DNA from: an uncultured Lachnospiraceae bacterium
GTDB taxonomy: Bacteria; Bacillota; Clostridia; Lachnospirales; Lachnospiraceae
Direction of reading: 5' to 3'
NCBI GenBank assembly: GCA_902761225.1
Contig: CACWJQ010000022.1
Span: forward strand, 1-33,316
DNA: 33,316 nt
Shown: piece by piece, positions 7,736 through 15,282 of the stretch
Layout: each line of letters opens with the position of its first letter
How positions within the stretch are numbered: position 1 is the first letter of the stretch
Program-made: the position numbers and the translations under genes
The notes under the pieces: generated by a model
What the model saw: only the letters and a program-made list of their open reading frames with translations
Told to the model about the DNA's origin: nothing
The model's database searches: none

Positions 7736-9418
7736 TCACTGACCTGTCAGCATCTCATATGTAACACCGTACTTTTCGGCAATGTCATTGGCATAGGACA
7801 TGCCTTCAGGCGGTGCTATCTCAACCTTGTAGGAGCGTTCTCCGCCTTCCTCGGTACGCACCACCAATGAAACCGCCTTTTTGCATTCAGAGCCTTCATT
7901 TAGTTCATCTGCCTCAAAAGCAAGCTTATGCATATGTGTGTTATATATGCAGCGTATACCCTTGGAGAGAATAGCTTTCTCACAGTCTCTTGCTATATAA
8001 TATCCTTCTTCGAATGAGGTGGTGGAGAATGTCTCGTTCAGAAGTATCAGACTCTTCCCGGTTGCATTTTCATATATCTCTTTAAATCTCTTGCACTCTT
8101 CTCCCAGACGTCCAAGATCAAGAGTCTTATCTTCGTCCGCGGGAAAATGGGTGAAGATACTGTCGGCAGGAGTATAGGTGAATCTGCTTCCCGGCACATA
8201 GACTCCGCCCTGAGCCATGAAGAATGCCTGACCTATCGCCTGGGTGATGGTGGTCTTTCCTCCCCTGTTAGCTCCCGTCAGAATGTAGAGACAATGCTCA
8301 TCGGAAAAATCCAGATCATTCTTCACGATATCCGAATCCTTTATATCACTCTTTTCCAGGAGCTTCAGATTATAGATCCCTTCTGCCTTCATGGAGATGC
8401 CGCCTTCTTCGGGCTCACTCTTGCAGAAGCTGAAGCCCTTCTCAGTGTACTTTTCTATAAACTCAACCCAGTGGATATAATATGAGAATTCAGGCATCAG
8501 ATCGGTGATGTCCGTTATGGTCAGTGTGGCATACTTATTGAGAACATTCCTCAGATGCTTTACGGTCCTGCTCAGAAGTCTGTCGGTAATATTATCCATA
8601 TAGTTGGTGATGCTGCGGCTCTGATCCTCAGCTTCGGAAATATTCCTTATGGTCATCAGCTGCATGGGACTGAACGCAGCTGCCATGGGAACCGACTTTA
8701 TATACGGACTCTGTGCAGTGAATTCATTATACTTATAGTCACCGTTCCAGTCTGTTCCGCTTTGTATATTATCCTTGCCGGACACCTTCTCTATGAAATG
8801 GCTCAGAACGCCGGAACCGGTGAATGGTTTATTGTTGATGGAGATGACGCCGATACCGCATGCCTCAAAGCGTTCGTTCAGATTGATGCCCACTGTCACG
8901 CTTTTCAGATTATCGGTAGTAGCCCTGAGGGAACTTATATCCTCCTTCAATCCGTCGAAGCCGTTATCATGATACAGGGATGATACGTAATCTTTCAGGG
9001 AAAGGAGCCCCTTTGAGTGTATGTCTGAACCATCAAGACAGTCGTATATCTTCTCGATACACTCTATATAGTCGCGTATCTCATCCAGCCTGTGAAGCAG
9101 ATCCCAGGTGCTGGGTTCGTGGTCATTGTCATGCTTATAGCTGCCGTAATCCTTCAGAAAATTGACACGGTCGAGAAGCTCCATGATCTTCTTACGCATG
9201 TCCTTATTGCGGTATATGTCATCGAATACATCCGAACGGTAAGCGGCTGTGTCCACGTCATCCGTGAACATACTCATGACATTGCGTATATATACACGCT
9301 CGTCTTCCTTTTTGGTCAGCTGCTTTATGACAGAATCCATCCCGATATCGTGTACCGTGGTTTCTGACAGCTTTTTGAATTCAAGCTTCTGATCCGGAAA
9401 TAATATACTTATCTTCAT
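7736..9418 (-). CDS. MutS-like DNA-binding ATPase (short MutS family member)
   Basis: The 560-residue protein lacks the mismatch-recognition and connector domains of MutS. Residues 1-330 are mainly helical, like the MutS core/lever region. Residues 370-540 form the MutS-type ABC ATPase: Walker A TGANRGGKTT at about 381-390, DLGRLGEECKRF as the signature region near 434-445, Walker B SLILLNETFS at 456-465, and NTHMHKL near 493-499. In the Walker B the usual Asp before Glu is Asn (position 461); the catalytic Glu is kept. There is no Smr nuclease domain as in MutS2. Such proteins occur in many Clostridia; their role is unclear, with branched DNA or recombination intermediates as possible ligands. 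GGGGGT precedes the ATG. The gene lies 104 bases after the U32-like gene and may be cotranscribed with it. Confidence 0.8.
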   Translation of the reverse strand: MKISILFPDQKLEFKKLSETTVHDIGMDSVIKQLTKKEDERVYIRNVMSMFTDDVDTAAYRSDVFDDIYRNKDMRKKIMELLDRVNFLKDYGSYKHDNDHEPSTWDLLHRLDEIRDYIECIEKIYDCLDGSDIHSKGLLSLKDYVSSLYHDNGFDGLKEDISSLRATTDNLKSVTVGINLNERFEACGIGVISINNKPFTGSGVLSHFIEKVSGKDNIQSGTDWNGDYKYNEFTAQSPYIKSVPMAAAFSPMQLMTIRNISEAEDQSRSITNYMDNITDRLLSRTVKHLRNVLNKYATLTITDITDLMPEFSYYIHWVEFIEKYTEKGFSFCKSEPEEGGISMKAEGIYNLKLLEKSDIKDSDIVKNDLDFSDEHCLYILTGANRGGKTTITQAIGQAFFMAQGGVYVPGSRFTYTPADSIFTHFPADEDKTLDLGRLGEECKRFKEIYENATGKSLILLNETFSTTSFEEGYYIARDCEKAILSKGIRCIYNTHMHKLAFEADELNEGSECKKAVSLVVRTEEGGERSYKVEIAPPEGMSYANDIAEKYGVTYEMLTGQ

Positions 9419-9522
9419 ATGACCCCCATATCTAAAAATTGATAACGCACAAGTCCTATCTGCTCTTTTCCGAGTGCAATGCTATTCTCATTTTTTTCAA
9501 TTGATCGCTGCCCGGCATCTCA

Positions 9523-10410
9523 TCAGAACAGATCCAGTGAACTGTCCAGATATATCTCTTCCCTTACGTTAAGTCTGTACTCAGGCTTTGTCATATAGTA
9601 AAGGAGGAATTCAAGGATCATTGCACTTCCAAGGCTCCGTCCTTCTATCTTGAACTGGGAAAAGCCTGCAGGCATATAGATATTCAGTATGTCACCTGTT
9701 CCGATAAATCCGGGATTCTTCATGGCATCGGAAAATCGATATCCCTTTGATACGCCGGGCGATGCGCAGAAGTGATCCGGAACATCTTCTCCGAGACATT
9801 TCCTGCTGACATTTTCATAGCAGCTCTTCCTCTCAGAACACCCAAAATAGCAGCACTCATTACAGAGAAACTCCACCTTCCTTTTCAGATCATCCCGCAG
9901 CACTCCTGCATCTGCAAGCTTTCGGTTCAGTCTGAAATCGGGAACCACATATTCGAACTCTTCTCTTTCAAGTTCAGTTTTAAGATCATTAATATCTGTC
10001 AGAACCTTGGTGGTGGATGAGACAAAATAATACTCCGGATAATTCTTACGTATATGATCCATCAGGAGATCCGAACTGACGATTATACCGTTACGGATAC
10101 TCTTTTCAAAAAGTCTGCACAGTTCATTACATTTCCTGTCGGACAGATGCTCTTTTTCAATAAACAGATTGCTGAAGGTAAGACGCGCCGGGATACTGTA
10201 CTCATTCATCAGATCACGCACTTTAACCGGATCCTCATCTCCGAATCCGACACGTCCGCCGCCCCAGATGCAATCTCCGGGAGCACCGTATATGGAACCT
10301 ATCTCACACCAGTCATAGAAAAAATCCCTGTGCTCCCTGAAAAGAGGCAGGAACAGTCTGTACAGCTCATAGAACTCAAACAGCCCCGGCAGATGGTAAT
10401 AAGCGATCAT
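9523..10410 (-). CDS. U32-like (collagenase-related) protein with cysteine cluster
   Basis: The 295-residue protein ends with FSQFKIEGRSLG (about 251-262), a close match to the KIEGR signature of peptidase family U32, and the N-terminal part fits a TIM barrel. Seven Cys lie at 183, 186, 187, 191, 197, 205 and 215. U32 relatives such as UbiU/UbiV hold an iron-sulfur cluster on four Cys and act in oxygen-independent hydroxylation, while RlhA and TrhP modify RNA. I therefore expect metal-cluster-dependent chemistry rather than proteolysis, but that is an inference. It is shorter than typical U32 proteins (about 400 or more residues). An AGGAGG ribosome site precedes the ATG at 10410. Confidence 0.6.
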   Translation of the reverse strand: MIAYYHLPGLFEFYELYRLFLPLFREHRDFFYDWCEIGSIYGAPGDCIWGGGRVGFGDEDPVKVRDLMNEYSIPARLTFSNLFIEKEHLSDRKCNELCRLFEKSIRNGIIVSSDLLMDHIRKNYPEYYFVSSTTKVLTDINDLKTELEREEFEYVVPDFRLNRKLADAGVLRDDLKRKVEFLCNECCYFGCSERKSCYENVSRKCLGEDVPDHFCASPGVSKGYRFSDAMKNPGFIGTGDILNIYMPAGFSQFKIEGRSLGSAMILEFLLYYMTKPEYRLNVREEIYLDSSLDLF

Positions 10411-10472
10411 TCGATCAGACCTCCTGACAAAACCATAATCCGTATCATCACAGCATACGGATACTTAGTATT

Positions 10473-10500
10473 AAAGGCGGGGCAACGCATCCCCGCCTTT
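10473..10500 (-). terminator. Hairpin terminator between the DUF3737 and U32-like genes
   Basis: A perfect 10-bp stem AAAGGCGGGG / CCCCGCCTTT with an eight-base loop lies 13 bases after the stop codon at 10513. The T-tract is short (TTTAAT), so some read-through to the next gene is likely. A second 8-bp inverted repeat (ATCCGTAT at 10438, ATACGGAT at 10455) lies in the leader of the following gene. Confidence 0.7.
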
Positions 10501-10512
10501 ATCTCATCTGTG

Positions 10513-11355
10513 TTACTTTATGATGATCTCCGCCTTTGCATTCTCATCATCCCTTATGACCTCGGAGACCTCAGGAACTCTGATGTATCCGCTGTATGGA
10601 TTCTTGATACTGATCACAGGCGATAACAGATCGGCTTCCACCTCAGACTTTTCAAATGCAAGATCCGCATTTTCCATCCGGCAGTTGATCAGCTTAAGTC
10701 CCTTACAGTAGCAAAGCGGCTGTGTTCCGCTTATGGTACAGTTCTCAAATGTCACATTCTCACAGTACCATGCAAGATACTCACCTCTGATAACAGAATT
10801 CATTATTGTCACATTCTTCGCATGCCAGAAGGAATCCTTGGTATCGAAATTGCAGTTTTCAATGACCGCATCCGTAACATACTGGAAAGAGTATTTTCCC
10901 TTGAGGGATACATTCTCAAAACGCAGATCCGATGATCTCATCATGAAGTATTCACTCTCCGCGGAAGAATTCCTCATCACCATATCATTTACTGACCATC
11001 CGAATTCAGGAGAGATAATGCTGCAATCATCGATCACGATATCCGAGCACTCACGAAGAGCCTTGATGCCGTGAAGCTTGGATGAAGTAATCACCGCATC
11101 CTTCGTATACCAAAGTGCAGCTCTGCATTTATCTGTCATCTCACAAGATGTTATGCGCAGATCCGTATCATGCCAGAAGGGATATCTCAGATTGAAAAAA
11201 CTGTTCCTGACATCTATATCCCTGCTTTCCTTAAGTGCGCTCTCTCCGTCTGCGGGGCCGTCAAAACGGCACGAGATAACATCTATCCCGTTACTTCCGT
11301 AAAGAGCTCTCTCCTGATCAAAAGTCTGATCCTGTACAACTATTCTTTCACTCAT
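10513..11355 (-). CDS. DUF3737 family protein, right-handed beta-helix
   Basis: The 280-residue protein is built from short repeats with N, S or C at the turn positions (VIENCNFD, VTIMNSVIRG, VTFENCTISG, LKLINCRMEN), the pattern of a right-handed parallel beta-helix. The sequence starting MSERIVVQDQTFDQERALYG and the stretch NLRYPFWHDTDL match what I know of the DUF3737 family, common in Firmicutes. Function of the family is not established. There is no signal peptide, so it is cytoplasmic. The ribosome site is weak (AAGGT about 13 bases from the ATG). It begins 39 bases after the small membrane protein gene, so it may be the last gene of the chemoreceptor transcript. Confidence 0.85.
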   Translation of the reverse strand: MSERIVVQDQTFDQERALYGSNGIDVISCRFDGPADGESALKESRDIDVRNSFFNLRYPFWHDTDLRITSCEMTDKCRAALWYTKDAVITSSKLHGIKALRECSDIVIDDCSIISPEFGWSVNDMVMRNSSAESEYFMMRSSDLRFENVSLKGKYSFQYVTDAVIENCNFDTKDSFWHAKNVTIMNSVIRGEYLAWYCENVTFENCTISGTQPLCYCKGLKLINCRMENADLAFEKSEVEADLLSPVISIKNPYSGYIRVPEVSEVIRDDENAKAEIIIK

Positions 11356-11394
11356 ATTATCAACGATACCTTCTTATCCTGACTATGATACGCA

Positions 11395-11622
11395 CTATAC
11401 GAACAGATTCGCGGACAATATAAACAACACACATATGACCGGAGGTCCCATCAGCACTCCTCCGATCACAATAAGCACGATGGGATGCTTCTTATATCCG
11501 GTCTTATCCCTCACTCTCTGGACAATTCCAACGATGGCCAGTACAAGTCCGGTAATGAATGTAATTGCAAATATAACAAAAAAGAACAAAAACCAAAGAA
11601 TGAACATTGAGGCAAATGCCAT
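11395..11622 (-). CDS. Small membrane protein with two transmembrane segments
   Basis: The 75-residue protein has two hydrophobic helices (about 5-35 and 47-72) joined by the short positive loop VQRVRDKTGYKKHP, which places the loop in the cytoplasm by the positive-inside rule. GGGGGAG lies five bases before the ATG, a strong ribosome site, and the gene follows the chemoreceptor stop by 20 bases, so the gene is very probably real and cotranscribed. No family recognised. Confidence 0.75.
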   Translation of the reverse strand: MAFASMFILWFLFFFVIFAITFITGLVLAIVGIVQRVRDKTGYKKHPIVLIVIGGVLMGPPVICVLFILSANLFV

Positions 11623-11642
11623 TTTATCTCCCCCGATACGGA

Positions 11643-13043
11643 TCAGGTCTTCCTGATATAATCCGTAACCTCAGTATATCCGGCAGACCTCAGCTGCTTG
11701 TGGAGATCCGCAAGTGTATTGCAAAGCTCCTTATATGACTGATATGTCATTTCGAAATGCCTCATTGCTTCGTCCCTGTGGCCTGCCTGGGCAGCCTTGA
11801 AGCAATCTGTTGCATGGCGGTGCAGCTCTTCGTGGTCTCTCTGTGCCTTTCCGAAGGCAGCACATCCCTTTATCCGGGGATCGGTCTGAGCTGCGAACCA
11901 TTTACCCAGCTTACATCCCTTTGGATTGTTGACCTGTTCTATCTTGAGATGCTCGAAGCCAACAATGTTGTTATACTGTCTCCAGGTAAAGATCAGATGA
12001 TCAACTTCAAACACAGTAATCCAATCCTGCATTGTAAGAACAGAACGCTGACGTGCCATATCGGAACGGAGCATGTCGATCGTACGGGATATCTTGTACA
12101 GGTGCTCACCTGTGGAAAGACATTCACTGTTAAGTCTCTCGAATCCGCTTGCCACGGTATTTCCGAGGGCGATGAATTCCTCTGTGAGAGCGGACTGTGT
12201 ATTGATCTCTTCAAAGATGGCATCAATATCCCGGTTCATCTCACTTATCCTGTCAGTCATTGCAACCAGGCTGTCCACGGACTTAAGAGCACCATCAGTG
12301 CCTTCCTTGAGATGATCCGATGTCTCACTGAGTGATGCGGCAATGGCATCAATGCCCTTCAGCAGTTCACCCACATACTTTACGACACTGTCAGCACAGG
12401 ATGCCGTATCGTTAGAGAGTGTTCCCATCTGCTGTGCGACTACCGCAAATCCTCTTCCCGCCTCACCTGCACGTGCAGCCTCGATGGATGCATTGAGCGC
12501 AAGAAGCGATGAATTATCCGCAAGATCCTTGATCTGATCGACTATCTTAGTGATATTCTCAGCATTGACCTTAAAGCCTGACATCTCTCCGTTGACCTGT
12601 TCAACCTCGCGTGCAGTCTCATCAATGGTCTTGATGCTGCTTTTGATCGCATCCGAACAGTTCCTGGTGGTTACAAGTACATCACCGGAATTCTGCTGTA
12701 TATTCTGAACGGCAAACTGAACATTTGTGACTGAGTTCTCCAGCTCGGTTCCCGATGTATGTATATTATCTACAACCTCGGACTGCCTCTTGACCTCCTC
12801 GATCATATTCTTCACAACCGAAGAATCACCGATCTCTGTCATGGAAGCATTGGCTCTCATAACGAATACATTGTTAGCCTTAAGCCAGCCCTTTACAAAG
12901 TCGTTATAAGCCTCAGCAACCTTAGGATCATGAAAGAGCGATGCATCCGCTTCACTTATATCACCGGAGGCGCCGTTCTTAAGCATTTCCAGAAGCTTAT
13001 CGAGATCTTCCTGCTGTGTATTAACCTTTGTCTTTCCAAACAT
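11643..13043 (-). CDS. Soluble methyl-accepting chemotaxis protein with C-terminal CZB zinc domain
   Basis: The 466-residue receptor has no transmembrane segment or periplasmic sensor. Residues 75-340 form the long coiled coil of a chemoreceptor signalling domain, with the CheA/CheW-contacting hairpin tip LADNSSLLALNASIEAARAG then EAGRGFAVVAQQ. The C-terminal 118 residues are a CZB (chemoreceptor zinc-binding) domain: His349, Cys377 in NPKGCKLGKW, His404 and His408 in HEELH are the expected three-His, one-Cys zinc ligands. CZB proteins sense zinc availability or oxidants such as hypochlorite through the zinc-thiolate. No other chemotaxis genes are in the window. The ATG at 13043 follows AAGGGGTGA. 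A small membrane protein gene follows by 20 bases. Confidence 0.93.
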   Translation of the reverse strand: MFGKTKVNTQQEDLDKLLEMLKNGASGDISEADASLFHDPKVAEAYNDFVKGWLKANNVFVMRANASMTEIGDSSVVKNMIEEVKRQSEVVDNIHTSGTELENSVTNVQFAVQNIQQNSGDVLVTTRNCSDAIKSSIKTIDETAREVEQVNGEMSGFKVNAENITKIVDQIKDLADNSSLLALNASIEAARAGEAGRGFAVVAQQMGTLSNDTASCADSVVKYVGELLKGIDAIAASLSETSDHLKEGTDGALKSVDSLVAMTDRISEMNRDIDAIFEEINTQSALTEEFIALGNTVASGFERLNSECLSTGEHLYKISRTIDMLRSDMARQRSVLTMQDWITVFEVDHLIFTWRQYNNIVGFEHLKIEQVNNPKGCKLGKWFAAQTDPRIKGCAAFGKAQRDHEELHRHATDCFKAAQAGHRDEAMRHFEMTYQSYKELCNTLADLHKQLRSAGYTEVTDYIRKT

Positions 13044-13082
13044 TTTGTTTCACCCCTTCCGCCTACAAGATCACATATACAG

Positions 13083-13111
13083 ATTATATCAGAGTATACA
13101 TTTTCTTGCCA
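13083..13111 (-). promoter_or_regulatory. Probable promoter of the chemoreceptor gene
   Basis: On the minus strand a perfect TATAAT (13083-13088) lies 17 bases after TGGCAA (13106-13111), which is a poor -35 box. The predicted leader is about 35 bases. A motility sigma factor type of box is not convincing here. Confidence 0.5.
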
Positions 13112-13157
13112 CGAAATGACAAAAAACCGTCAAAAAACAGCAACAATAAAAACATCC

Positions 13158-13186
13158 TTGACAGGATATTTTTAACTGTGTTAAAT
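13158..13186 (+). promoter_or_regulatory. Strong sigma-A promoter of the T-box / trpB2 transcript
   Basis: Consensus TTGACA (13158-13163) is followed after 17 bases by TTAAAT (13181-13186). Transcription would start near 13193, just where the T-box stem I begins. Confidence 0.8.
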
Positions 13187-13194
13187 TCACATAA

Positions 13195-13468
13195 ACCGTT
13201 GATGAAGAGTAAGTAAGTCATTACCTCCTTTTCAGAGAGAGCTCCGGATGGTGTGATCGGAGTAAAAGTGTATTGACCGAATGGACTTCTGAGGGCGATC
13301 AGAAATGGGGAACCAGAGTATGAGAGACGGAGGTGAAGCTCCGTTAACAACTTCGGCATATGGTTGTATGCGCTAAGTGGGTGTGATATCGCACCAAGCC
13401 GGGTGGCACCGCAGGTAAACATTACTACCTGTCCCAGCAGTAAACTTACTGTGGGACAGGTATTTTTT
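13195..13468 (+). promoter_or_regulatory. Tryptophan-specific T-box riboswitch
   Basis: The leader has the ordered parts of a T-box: GATGAAGAGTAAGT at the base of stem I, AGAGAG and GGATGGTG motifs of its distal part, the specifier region CGAATGGACTTCTGAG with UGG (Trp) at 13282-13284, and the conserved antiterminator element CCGGGTGGCACCGC at 13400-13413, whose bulge pairs with the tRNA 3' end. A terminator follows directly. Uncharged tRNA-Trp would stabilise the antiterminator and turn on the downstream trpB gene. The specifier choice agrees with the tryptophan synthase gene it controls, which strengthens both calls. Confidence 0.93.
13427..13468 (+). terminator. Regulated terminator of the T-box leader
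   Basis: The arms ACCTGTCCCA (13427-13436) and TGGGACAGGT (13452-13461), with a further AGTAA/TTACT inner stem, are followed by A and six T. It is the alternative to the antiterminator and ends 33 bases before the trpB start. Confidence 0.9.
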
Positions 13469-13501
13469 ATTTGTCCCAGGAAAAATGAAAGGAGAAATGA
13501 A

Positions 13502-14881
13502 ATGGCTGAAAACAATGTCCCTTACAAGATTTATCTTACAGAGGATGAAATGCCCAAGGCATGGTACAACCTCAGAGCTGATATGAAGAACAAGCCCGCT
13601 CCCCTTCTCAATCCGGGAACCGGCAAGCCCCTCACCGCCGAGGAGCTCTCCCCTATCTTCTGTGACGAACTGGTAAAGCAGGAGCTTGACGAGACCACTC
13701 CCTTTATCGATATTCCCGATGAGATCAGGAATTTCTACAAGATGTACAGACCTTCTCCCCTTGTACGTGCTTACTGCCTTGAGCAGAAGCTCGGAACACC
13801 GGCTAAGATCTACTACAAGTTCGAAGGAAATAACACCAGCGGAAGCCACAAGCTCAATTCCGCCATCGCACAGGCTTATTATGCCAAGAAGCAGGGCCTC
13901 AAGGGTGTTACCACAGAGACCGGTGCAGGTCAGTGGGGAACCGCTCTCTCAATGGCATGCTCATATTTCGACCTTGACTGCAAGGTATTCATGGTAAAGG
14001 TTTCCTATGAGCAGAAGCCTTTCCGCCGCGAAGTAATGCGTACATACGGAGCATCCGTTGTTCCCTCACCTTCCGAGACCACCGAAGTAGGCAAGAAGAT
14101 CCTTGCAGAGCATCCCGGCACCACCGGAAGCCTCGGATGTGCAATCTCCGAAGCTGTTGAAGTAGCTACCAGGAATCCCGGATACAGATACGTTCTCGGA
14201 AGCGTTCTCAATCAGGTTCTCCTTCACCAGTCAGTCATCGGTCTCGAGACCAAGACCGCACTCGACAAGTACGGCATCAAGCCCGACATCATCATCGGCT
14301 GTGCAGGCGGCGGATCCAACCTCGGCGGACTCATCGCTCCCTTCATGGGTGAGAAGCTCCGCGGGGAGGCAGACTACCGTATCATCGCAGTAGAGCCCGC
14401 ATCCTGCCCCAGCTTCACAAGAGGAACCTATGCATACGACTTCTGTGACACCGGAATGATCTGCCCTCTTGCCAAGATGTATACTCTCGGAAGCAGCTTC
14501 ATACCTTCAGCCAATCACGCAGGCGGCCTGAGATTCCACGGCATGAGTTCAACCCTTTCACAGCTCTACCATGACGGCTACATGGAGGCAACAAGCGTCG
14601 AGCAGACCTCAGTCTTTGCAGCAGCCGAGCAGTTTGCAAGAGTCGAGGGAATCCTTCCTGCTCCCGAAAGCTCACATGCGATCAGGGTTGCCATCGACGA
14701 AGCTCTCAAGTGTAAGGAGACAGGTGAGGAGAAGACGATCGTGTTCGGCCTTACAGGAACAGGCTACTTCGACCTCGTTGCATATCAGAAGTACAACGAC
14801 GGCGAGATGACCGACACGATCCCCACCGACGAGGAAATTGCAGCTTCTATTGCAAAATTGCCAAAAGTCCCTGAGATTTGA
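13502..14881 (+). CDS. trpB: Tryptophan synthase beta chain, TrpB2 type
   Basis: A pyridoxal-phosphate enzyme joining indole and L-serine into L-tryptophan. The ATG at 13502 (AAAGGAG ribosome site just upstream) gives 459 residues; the frame upstream belongs to the riboswitch. PLP-binding Lys117 sits in SGSHKLNSA, the catalytic Glu139 in TTETGAGQWG, and the phosphate-binding loop GCAGGGSN at 266-273. The length and the N-terminal extension of about 40-50 residues (PLLNPGTGKPLTAEELSPIF) mark the TrpB2 branch, not the roughly 400-residue TrpB1 that pairs with TrpA. No trpA or other trp gene is nearby, so it may salvage indole. Control is by the Trp T-box upstream. Many codons end in C, and start-to-stop quality is high, which suggests good expression. 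Confidence 0.95.
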   Translation: MAENNVPYKIYLTEDEMPKAWYNLRADMKNKPAPLLNPGTGKPLTAEELSPIFCDELVKQELDETTPFIDIPDEIRNFYKMYRPSPLVRAYCLEQKLGTPAKIYYKFEGNNTSGSHKLNSAIAQAYYAKKQGLKGVTTETGAGQWGTALSMACSYFDLDCKVFMVKVSYEQKPFRREVMRTYGASVVPSPSETTEVGKKILAEHPGTTGSLGCAISEAVEVATRNPGYRYVLGSVLNQVLLHQSVIGLETKTALDKYGIKPDIIIGCAGGGSNLGGLIAPFMGEKLRGEADYRIIAVEPASCPSFTRGTYAYDFCDTGMICPLAKMYTLGSSFIPSANHAGGLRFHGMSSTLSQLYHDGYMEATSVEQTSVFAAAEQFARVEGILPAPESSHAIRVAIDEALKCKETGEEKTIVFGLTGTGYFDLVAYQKYNDGEMTDTIPTDEEIAASIAKLPKVPEI

Positions 14882-14904
14882 TGTCAAAATGAATTAAATA
14901 ATGC

Positions 14905-14943
14905 AAAAAACGTGTACCCGGAACGTTCGGGTACACGTTTTTT
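14905..14943. terminator. Bidirectional terminator between trpB and the TSCPD gene
   Basis: Perfect 16-bp arms (AAAAAACGTGTACCCG and CGGGTACACGTTTTTT) surround a seven-base loop. Runs of six A and six T at the ends make it work on both strands, for the convergent trpB and TSCPD genes. Confidence 0.93.
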
Positions 14944-14972
14944 ATGCCTATCATTGGGAATGGTGAGGTGAG

Positions 14973-15227
14973 TCAGTGTGCTGCGGCGTACCTGTCGATC
15001 GCCTTGGCCAGCTGGTCGGCACAGGAGGTTCCCCTCATGCCGCAGATATTGCCTCTGAGGATATCCGCTACTTCTCCGGCATCTTTACCCTCCACAAGCT
15101 TGCCTATAGCCTTGAGATTGCCGTTGCATCCTCCGATATAGACAAGATTACGGATCTTGCCGTCTTCGATATCAAAGTCGATCTGCTTTGAACATACTCC
15201 GCTTGGTGTATATGTTACGTGTTCCAT
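14973..15227 (-). CDS. TSCPD domain protein (TIGR03905 type)
   Basis: The 84-residue protein has the TSCPD layout: YTPSGVCSKQIDFDIEDGKI, VYIGGCNGNLKAI, then CGMRGTSCADQLAKAI. Four Cys (two of them CGMRGTSC near the C-terminus) suggest metal or cofactor binding. The domain also occurs at the C-terminus of some ribonucleotide reductases; the free-standing form is common in Firmicutes and has no settled function. GGAGGATG lies just before the ATG at 15227. Immediately before that ribosome site is a complete terminator, so expression depends on read-through or on an unseen promoter. Confidence 0.9.
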   Translation of the reverse strand: MEHVTYTPSGVCSKQIDFDIEDGKIRNLVYIGGCNGNLKAIGKLVEGKDAGEVADILRGNICGMRGTSCADQLAKAIDRYAAAH

Positions 15228-15239
15228 TATTCATCCTCC

Positions 15240-15268
15240 AAAAAAGCGGGTGACCAACGGTCACCCGC
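15240..15268 (-). terminator. Terminator between the DHH phosphoesterase and TSCPD genes
   Basis: The 10-bp stem GCGGGTGACC / GGTCACCCGC has a three-base loop. On the minus strand it is followed by six T that run directly into GGAGG, the ribosome site of the TSCPD gene. It is 14 bases after the DHH stop codon. Confidence 0.88.
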
Positions 15269-15282
15269 AAGATCACTATTTC

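Noticed and set aside
13083-13111. Motility sigma factor (SigD-type) promoter for the chemoreceptor
   Set aside because: TCTGATAT resembles the -10 of that class only partly and no TAAA -35 box is at the right distance, while a perfect TATAAT is present.
13364-13501. N-terminal extension of TrpB starting at 13364
   Set aside because: This stretch is the T-box antiterminator and terminator; the AAAGGAG site and family alignment support ATG 13502.
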